A DNA stretch of 6,979 nt from Patescibacteria group bacterium (lineage in GTDB: Bacteria > Patescibacteriota > Minisyncoccia > Phycocordibacterales > PALSA-1337). Every line of letters begins with the position of its first letter. The first letter of the stretch is position 1. The stretch is taken from contig JAUPUH010000044.1 in the NCBI GenBank assembly GCA_030917665.1, positions 1 to 6,979 of the forward strand, read 5' to 3'. Shown here piece after piece: positions 4,260 through 6,979 of the stretch. The translations under genes and the position numbers were made by a program. Below the pieces are notes generated by a model. The model was not told where the DNA came from. It was given only the letters and a program-made list of their open reading frames with translations, and searched no databases.

Positions 4260-4320
4260 GTATCACCAATGGAAAAGACACCCCTTTAAGGTCCCGTCCT
4301 TAGAGGGACTTTTCTTTTTT
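4260..4320 (+). ncRNA. Candidate ~60-nt RNA with 6-codon ORF and terminator
   Basis: A promoter at 4226-4253 and an intrinsic terminator at 4288-4321 bracket a transcript of about 60 nt with no downstream gene on that strand. The first 11-13 bases include GGTG-TAT-CACC (4257-4267), a possible 5' hairpin. A 6-codon ORF (ATG at 4269, peptide MEKTPL, TAA at 4287-4289) has its stop codon at the base of the terminator stem. There is no ribosome site, so it may be chance. The unit could be a small RNA, or the orphan leader of an attenuated gene that has been lost. Confidence 0.5.
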
Positions 4321-4321
4321 A
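4288..4321 (+). terminator. Intrinsic terminator of the plus-strand short RNA
   Basis: AAGGTCCC (4288-4295) pairs with GGGACTTT (4305-4312) over 8 positions including one G-T wobble, with a 9-base loop, then TTCTTTTTT. The T run lies only on the plus-strand side, which fixes its direction. Confidence 0.8.
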
Positions 4322-4469
4322 TAGGCCAATAATCCCTGTAAATCATTCATAAATCGGAGATAGGGACGGAATATTTTGAATTTGAGGAGTGCTGAAAATT
4401 TGAACCGATTTGGGATAATGATAGCCTGGAGTTTTTTCTGTTCGAAGAGATATTTGACGGGAAAGAAAA

Positions 4470-4495
4470 GGGGTCAGGTACATTTATTTTACCTG
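4470..4495. other. GGGGTCAGGTAC motif and small inverted repeat
   Basis: GGGGTCAGGTAC (4470-4481) resembles a string I recall near REP-associated or IS200-like transposase genes. CAGGTA (4475-4480) and TACCTG (4490-4495) form a 6-bp inverted repeat that overlaps the stop codon of the membrane protein gene. No transposase frame is nearby, so this may be a leftover element end or chance. Confidence 0.25.
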
Positions 4496-4765
4496 TGTGG
4501 ATTTTTTAGTAAATGATGCACCAGTGAGGATAACAACGATGATGAAACCTACACCTATCAATAGCAACGCGGTCGGATTTCCAAAAATATTACCCCCCGC
4601 TCCTTGTTCGTCCGATCTGATGCCATCTTGAAAAATGAGATAGGCGCCAAAAAATTGCAAAAGCACGCCTATTACCAAATAGGCAATTTTTTTAAAATCG
4701 CTTCGGAAGGAATACAACAACCAAAAAAACCAAGTAAGAACGATTAATAATAGTAGTATGATCAT
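4484..4765 (-). CDS. Small integral membrane protein, three predicted helices (93 residues)
   Basis: The protein has three hydrophobic stretches: residues 2-19 (IILLLLIVLTWFFWLLYS), about 26-45 and about 64-81. Charged RSDFKK lies between the first two, a polar loop with QDGIRSDEQGAGG lies between the last two, and the tail is basic (FTKKSTQVK). By the positive-inside rule the RSDFKK loop and perhaps the C-terminus face different sides, so topology is unclear. I do not recognise a family or function. The ATG at 4765 begins the first helix directly; no Shine-Dalgarno site is present, and the preceding bases are A/T-rich (AATAAATTTT). It follows the SRPBCC gene by 174 bases, a gap with only a weak 5-bp hairpin (4865-4877), so it may have its own promoter. 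Downstream lies the gene-poor stretch. Confidence 0.75.
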   Translation of the reverse strand: MIILLLLIVLTWFFWLLYSFRSDFKKIAYLVIGVLLQFFGAYLIFQDGIRSDEQGAGGNIFGNPTALLLIGVGFIIVVILTGASFTKKSTQVK

Positions 4766-4939
4766 AAAATTTATTTTTGATACAGGAGCAATGGTTATGT
4801 GATTGATCTTGTATTCATTACTCTATTAAGAAGGATTACAAAGCGCATTTACAGTTTTCAAATAACCAACATTTGGTCGAGCAGGCTCTGGGATGTGTGT
4901 CTTTTATCTGCTTGCTGGCCTTATGAGACGAAGTTGGAA

Positions 4940-5389
4940 CTATTGTTTCTCAAGAATCATTTTAAGTCGAGCAATAACTGCCTTTTCCCAGTATTTCATC
5001 GAGTACCAGCGTAGCAGCGGCACCGCGATTATACGCAGCCATTTCTTATGAATGGCAACCTGATAGGTATAGTTGATCAATGTCCCTTCGGCATGTGGAG
5101 AGAGTAGTATCTCCTCGTGTCCGGAGGTCCCGAATTGATAGCTGTCATTATTCGATATAAAACCTTTTCCCGGAAGAATCCGGGTCTTCATTTTTACCCT
5201 GAACTTTTTACCGAATGACTTCACGGTCGCCTCTATCTCCAAGTCGTTCGCTTCCCTTTTTTCGATTCGTATCGATTCGGCGACCTTTGGAAAATTCTCC
5301 GGAAATCTTTCAAAGTCAGTCATTATTCTGAATACATCATCCACGGGAGCCTTGATCAGCCACTGGTCATGAAGTGTTATTTCATTCAT
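4940..5389 (-). CDS. SRPBCC (START/Bet v1-like) family protein
   Basis: The 149-residue product begins MNEITLHDQWLIKAPVDDVF, the typical first strand and helix of polyketide-cyclase/Coq10-type SRPBCC proteins. It is followed by DFERFPENFPKV, where the helix-grip fold opens, alternating strands such as FRVKMKTRILPGKGF, and a long final helix (YWEKAVIARLKMILEKQ). The fold holds a hydrophobic ligand in a deep cavity; members bind lipids or quinones or act as cyclases, and the ligand here is unknown. The frame is open to 5479, but the ATG at 5389 fits the domain start and avoids overlap with the deaminase gene, which ends at 5434. No Shine-Dalgarno site is visible. The 44-base gap suggests co-transcription with the deaminase. 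Confidence 0.85.
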   Translation of the reverse strand: MNEITLHDQWLIKAPVDDVFRIMTDFERFPENFPKVAESIRIEKREANDLEIEATVKSFGKKFRVKMKTRILPGKGFISNNDSYQFGTSGHEEILLSPHAEGTLINYTYQVAIHKKWLRIIAVPLLRWYSMKYWEKAVIARLKMILEKQ

Positions 5390-5433
5390 GGAGACTACGG
5401 ATAATTTGTTGGATTTATTGGATGCGTTCAGAA

Positions 5434-5913
5434 CTATTGATTGGAAGCAGGCAGCTCGGGAATTAAGGTTTTTTCCCAATTTTCAATTATAGCGAGAGCT
5501 TCTCCTTCTAATTCTGAGAGGTGAACTAGTTCTATTGGACGATTGTTTTTTTGATTGAGTTCCTCAAGATTATGCAGTCCTTCGTAGTGTTGTTTCGAAA
5601 CTTTATCCTTGGAGCAGGCATACACAATTCTCGATACTCCTGCCCAGTATGAAGCGGAAAAGCACATCAGGCAAGGCTCAAGAGAGGAATATATGATTGT
5701 ACCCGTCAGATCTCTTCTATTTAGGATCTGTGAAGCCTCACGAATAGCAACAATTTCCGCATGACTTGTAGCATCTTTCAATTGTTTTCCGTTACTAAGT
5801 CCTTTGCCGGTAATCTTACCATTGAAAACAATCAAGGCGCCTACCGGAAAACCTCCAATAGCAATACTTTCTTTTGACAGTTCAATCGCATTTTTCAGAT
5901 ATCTTCTGTCCAT
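5434..5913 (-). CDS. Nucleoside/guanine deaminase-like (CDA-fold) protein
   Basis: Zinc-binding signatures of the cytidine-deaminase fold are present. The helix motif HAEIVAIREA has H51 as zinc ligand and E53 as proton shuttle, and SLEPCLMCFSA contributes C81 and C84. The strand GGFPVGALIVFNG (20-32) precedes them as in TadA and GuaD. The SASYWAGVSRIVYA segment after the second motif looks closer to guanine deaminase (GuaD) than to the tRNA adenosine deaminase TadA, so the likely reaction is hydrolytic deamination of a purine base or nucleoside; the substrate is inferred only. The 159-residue length is normal. The ATG at 5913 is preferred over an in-frame TTG at 5919. There is no Shine-Dalgarno site. 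A TATACT box at 5970-5975 and a run of eight C in the mRNA leader lie upstream. Confidence 0.9.
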   Translation of the reverse strand: MDRRYLKNAIELSKESIAIGGFPVGALIVFNGKITGKGLSNGKQLKDATSHAEIVAIREASQILNRRDLTGTIIYSSLEPCLMCFSASYWAGVSRIVYACSKDKVSKQHYEGLHNLEELNQKNNRPIELVHLSELEGEALAIIENWEKTLIPELPASNQ

Positions 5914-5949
5914 AGTCAAGTGATTTAAATTCTGAACTTGTGGGACGAT

Positions 5950-5957
5950 GGGGGGGG
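5950..5957. repeat. G8/C8 homopolymer in the deaminase leader
   Basis: Eight consecutive G on the plus strand lie between the TATACT box and the deaminase ATG. A run of this length is prone to slippage. It is outside both the coding region and the promoter spacer, so length changes would alter only the mRNA leader. Confidence 0.7.
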
Positions 5958-5969
5958 CTTATTTGCTGT

Positions 5970-5975
5970 AGTATA
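5970..5975 (-). promoter_or_regulatory. Probable -10 box for the deaminase-SRPBCC pair
   Basis: TATACT on the minus strand, overlapping the final edge of the pyrophosphatase remnant. A partial -35 (ACGACA, 5999-5994) stands 18 bp upstream. The predicted leader is about 50 nt and includes the C8 run. Confidence 0.45.
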
Positions 5976-5976
5976 A

Positions 5977-6216
5977 CTATCTCACAACTATACTGTCGTA
6001 AAGATGTTCCTGAAAAGCGACTTGTTTCATAATTTCCTCGTCTGTATAACGTATTCCTTCAGGAACGACAATGAGCTTATCGTCATCATCATTTCTTCTG
6101 TGTACTATGGCGATACAAATACCCTCAACTTTCGTGAGCGGTTTATCGGTACCTAGGAAGTAAGCATCGAGATCATCCCCATCCGGGGCTAGGATACCCG
6201 GAACATATCCATTCAC
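5977..6216 (-). pseudogene. 5'-truncated inorganic pyrophosphatase-like gene
   Basis: The frame translates to the C-terminal two thirds of a family I inorganic diphosphatase. GYVPG is followed by the metal-binding signature DGDDLDAY, with three Asp (residues 12, 14, 17) in the spacing of E. coli D65/D67/D70. HRRNDDDDKLIVVPEG follows, matching the acidic pair and Lys around E. coli D97-K104, and the end EEIMKQVAFQE...DSIVVR is the usual tail of the short pyrophosphatases. The N-terminal ~30 residues that carry the first active-site basic residues and the YPxNY strand are missing. The frame opens just after the upstream gene's stop (6237-6239), and the only start is a GTG at 6216 with no ribosome site. 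The intact remainder suggests a recent truncation, or a short variant with an unusual start. Catalysis is unlikely without the missing part. Confidence 0.75.
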
Positions 6217-6236
6217 TAATAAAGTTTGGCAACTAG

Positions 6237-6896
6237 CTACTTTGAATATCTAATAGTTGAAAGTATTCTATTGAAAGTATTTTCTAGCTGATTGTCACCA
6301 GCGTACCAAATAACTATTGTACTCCTTCCATTGGGAATGTAAGTCTGGTACATCGTCCCCCCATCAAAACCACTTGTATACGTTAACTGCTGAGCAGTTA
6401 CATTATTTAAAGTAATTTCTTGCTGTTTGAGATTTAGTGGTCTTTCTAGTGTTCTTTCCTTAATAACTTTGTCAACAGATCCTTCTTCTAAAGAAATTCT
6501 CATCTCTGCTAAAGTAGCATATTCTTTAGTTTGTTCCAGATCATTTGGGCTAAGATAATCAAAAGTAATTTTAGTACTATCTTTTGTATTTAAGAAAAGT
6601 TCATGAGGATATCTTATTTCAATACCTATGACTTCATTTTTATAGGTAGCCCACTTTTCAAATGGTTCAAAAACTATAGGCTTGGCATGCTCCGGTTCTG
6701 AAATAGGAGTTTTTAATTCTGATTCACTCAAGTCAGTTTTTTCTGCCTCTTTCGGGGCAACCTTTAGTTGCATTACTACTATCTCTGTATCCCAACCCTG
6801 CCCTTTCTCATATACCCATACAAACATACCAGCTGTGATGGCAATAATAACGAGTACGATAGCTCCGATACTCGTTGGAATTTTCTTATTGTCCAT
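6237..6896 (-). CDS. Membrane-anchored protein with PsbP-like extracytoplasmic domain
   Basis: This 219-residue protein has a short basic start (MDNKK) and one hydrophobic segment at about residues 9-29 (IGAIVLVIIAITAGMFVWVY). A Glu/Pro/Lys-rich linker (about 45-75) follows, then a C-terminal domain beginning around YKNEVIGIEIRYPHEL and ending NTFNRILSTIRYSK. A Tyr-Pro turn near the start, a G-G-x-x-Y-Q strand (GFDGGTMYQTY) and a final strand-helix of the form F-x-x-I-L-S-T are the pattern of the PsbP-like/DUF1795-type alpha-beta fold used by many small-genome bacteria in surface-anchored proteins. The domain should face outward, with no known catalytic residues; the ligand is unknown. The ATG at 6896 directly precedes the anchor. 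AAGGAA stands about 18 bases upstream, too far to be a normal ribosome site. A TATAAT box at 6927-6932 is likely its promoter. Confidence 0.8.
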   Translation of the reverse strand: MDNKKIPTSIGAIVLVIIAITAGMFVWVYEKGQGWDTEIVVMQLKVAPKEAEKTDLSESELKTPISEPEHAKPIVFEPFEKWATYKNEVIGIEIRYPHELFLNTKDSTKITFDYLSPNDLEQTKEYATLAEMRISLEEGSVDKVIKERTLERPLNLKQQEITLNNVTAQQLTYTSGFDGGTMYQTYIPNGRSTIVIWYAGDNQLENTFNRILSTIRYSK

Positions 6897-6926
6897 ATTT
6901 TTTTATGTGTATTTCCTTACGTTTTT

Positions 6927-6932
6927 ATTATA
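6927..6932 (-). promoter_or_regulatory. -10 box for the PsbP-like gene
   Basis: A perfect TATAAT on the minus strand, 30 bases before the ATG at 6896, preceded by TG. The -35 position falls inside the terminator hairpin at 6941-6964 and has no recognisable hexamer. Confidence 0.55.
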
Positions 6933-6934
6933 CA

Positions 6935-6964
6935 CCAAACAAAAAGCCCCCGAAGGGACCTTTT
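6935..6964 (-). terminator. Terminator of a gene beyond the right edge
   Basis: On the minus strand AAAAGGTCCC (6964-6955) and GGGGCTTTTT (6950-6941) form a 10-position stem with two wobbles around a TTCG tetraloop, followed by TTTGTTTGG. The plus-strand reading also ends in TTTTGTTTG, so it could act in both directions. It serves a minus-strand gene that starts outside the window. Confidence 0.75.
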
Positions 6965-6979
6965 GTTTGCGTATGCTGA

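Larger units (their letters stand above)
3959..4483. other. 525-base stretch without a supported protein gene
   Basis: The stretch holds, from left to right: the leader of the small secreted gene, a TTGACA box with upstream direct repeats, a long GC-rich hairpin, a tRNA 3'-end fragment, a plus-strand promoter and short RNA with terminator, and then 4322-4469 in which I see no clear signal. A 30-residue minus-strand ORF (ATG at 4081, TAA at 3989-3991) starts almost exactly where transcription from the TTGACA box would begin. It could be a leader peptide but has no supporting ribosome site. The mixture of orphan signals suggests an old insertion or deletion scar. Confidence 0.5.

Noticed and set aside
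4193..4300. Complete tRNA or tmRNA on the minus strand
   Set aside because: Only the T-arm and 3' acceptor strand are present. No matching 5' acceptor, D-arm, anticodon arm or tag frame was found within the available distance.
4303..4473. 57-codon open stretch on the minus strand with protein-like composition (includes FRPYLRFMNDLQGLLAYKK)
   Set aside because: It has no start codon before an internal Met at residue 42, no ribosome site and no recognised family, and its stop falls in the loop of the plus-strand terminator. A decayed gene fragment is possible but cannot be shown.
4865..4877. Hairpin ACCAA-CAT-TTGGT as terminator after the SRPBCC gene
   Set aside because: The stem is only 5 bp and no proper T run follows on the minus strand.
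1..6979. CRISPR array, complete insertion sequence, transposase or integrase gene
   Set aside because: No regularly spaced repeats and no recombinase or transposase motifs were found on either strand.

Overview
The window is a gene-dense stretch with every recognisable protein gene on the minus strand. The gene set points to a small-genome bacterium of the Candidate Phyla Radiation (Patescibacteria, Parcubacteria-like): short stand-alone CYTH, HIT, YdcF/DUF218, ASCH, nucleoside deaminase, SRPBCC and PsbP-like membrane-anchored genes, moderate AT content and few Shine-Dalgarno sites. The taxonomic placement is inferred from protein style and gene content; there is no rRNA or marker gene here. 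Stop codons TAA, TAG and TGA are all used, so the standard bacterial code is the best reading.

Layout from the left: (1) the start of an ASCH-domain gene that runs off the left edge (1-169). (2) A GC-rich two-gene operon of unrecognised ~110-residue proteins (292-633 and 674-1006), with a near-consensus promoter at 1056-1084, strong Shine-Dalgarno sites and a terminator at 222-256; the two proteins look like diverged tandem paralogues. (3) A probable co-directional run of CYTH phosphatase-like, HIT, YdcF/DUF218 and an unrecognised 193-residue protein (3599 down to 1179), started by an extended -10 promoter near 3622. The YdcF gene has an in-frame TGA followed by 21 codons that still look like protein. 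(4) A small secreted two-cysteine protein (3749-3958) with its own terminator and a long leader. (5) A 525-base gene-poor stretch (3959-4483). It holds a TTGACA box with an upstream 11-bp-period direct repeat, a long GC hairpin, a piece of a tRNA 3' end, and on the plus strand a complete promoter-plus-terminator unit that would make an RNA of about 60 nt. (6) A three-helix membrane protein, an SRPBCC protein and a GuaD/TadA-type deaminase. (7) A 5'-truncated inorganic pyrophosphatase and a membrane-anchored PsbP-like protein, with the terminator of an off-window gene at the right edge.

Two translation-start styles coexist. Five genes (ASCH, 193-residue protein, YdcF, HIT, CYTH) lack a Shine-Dalgarno site but carry the hexamer ATAAAC shortly before the ATG. 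The GC-rich paralogue pair and the small secreted protein instead have clear GGAG-type sites. Together with the base-composition difference, this suggests the paralogue pair came from elsewhere. The strongest points for a second look are the paralogue pair, the recurring ATAAAC start context, the TGA inside the YdcF gene, the orphan plus-strand small RNA unit beside the tRNA fragment, and the truncated pyrophosphatase.
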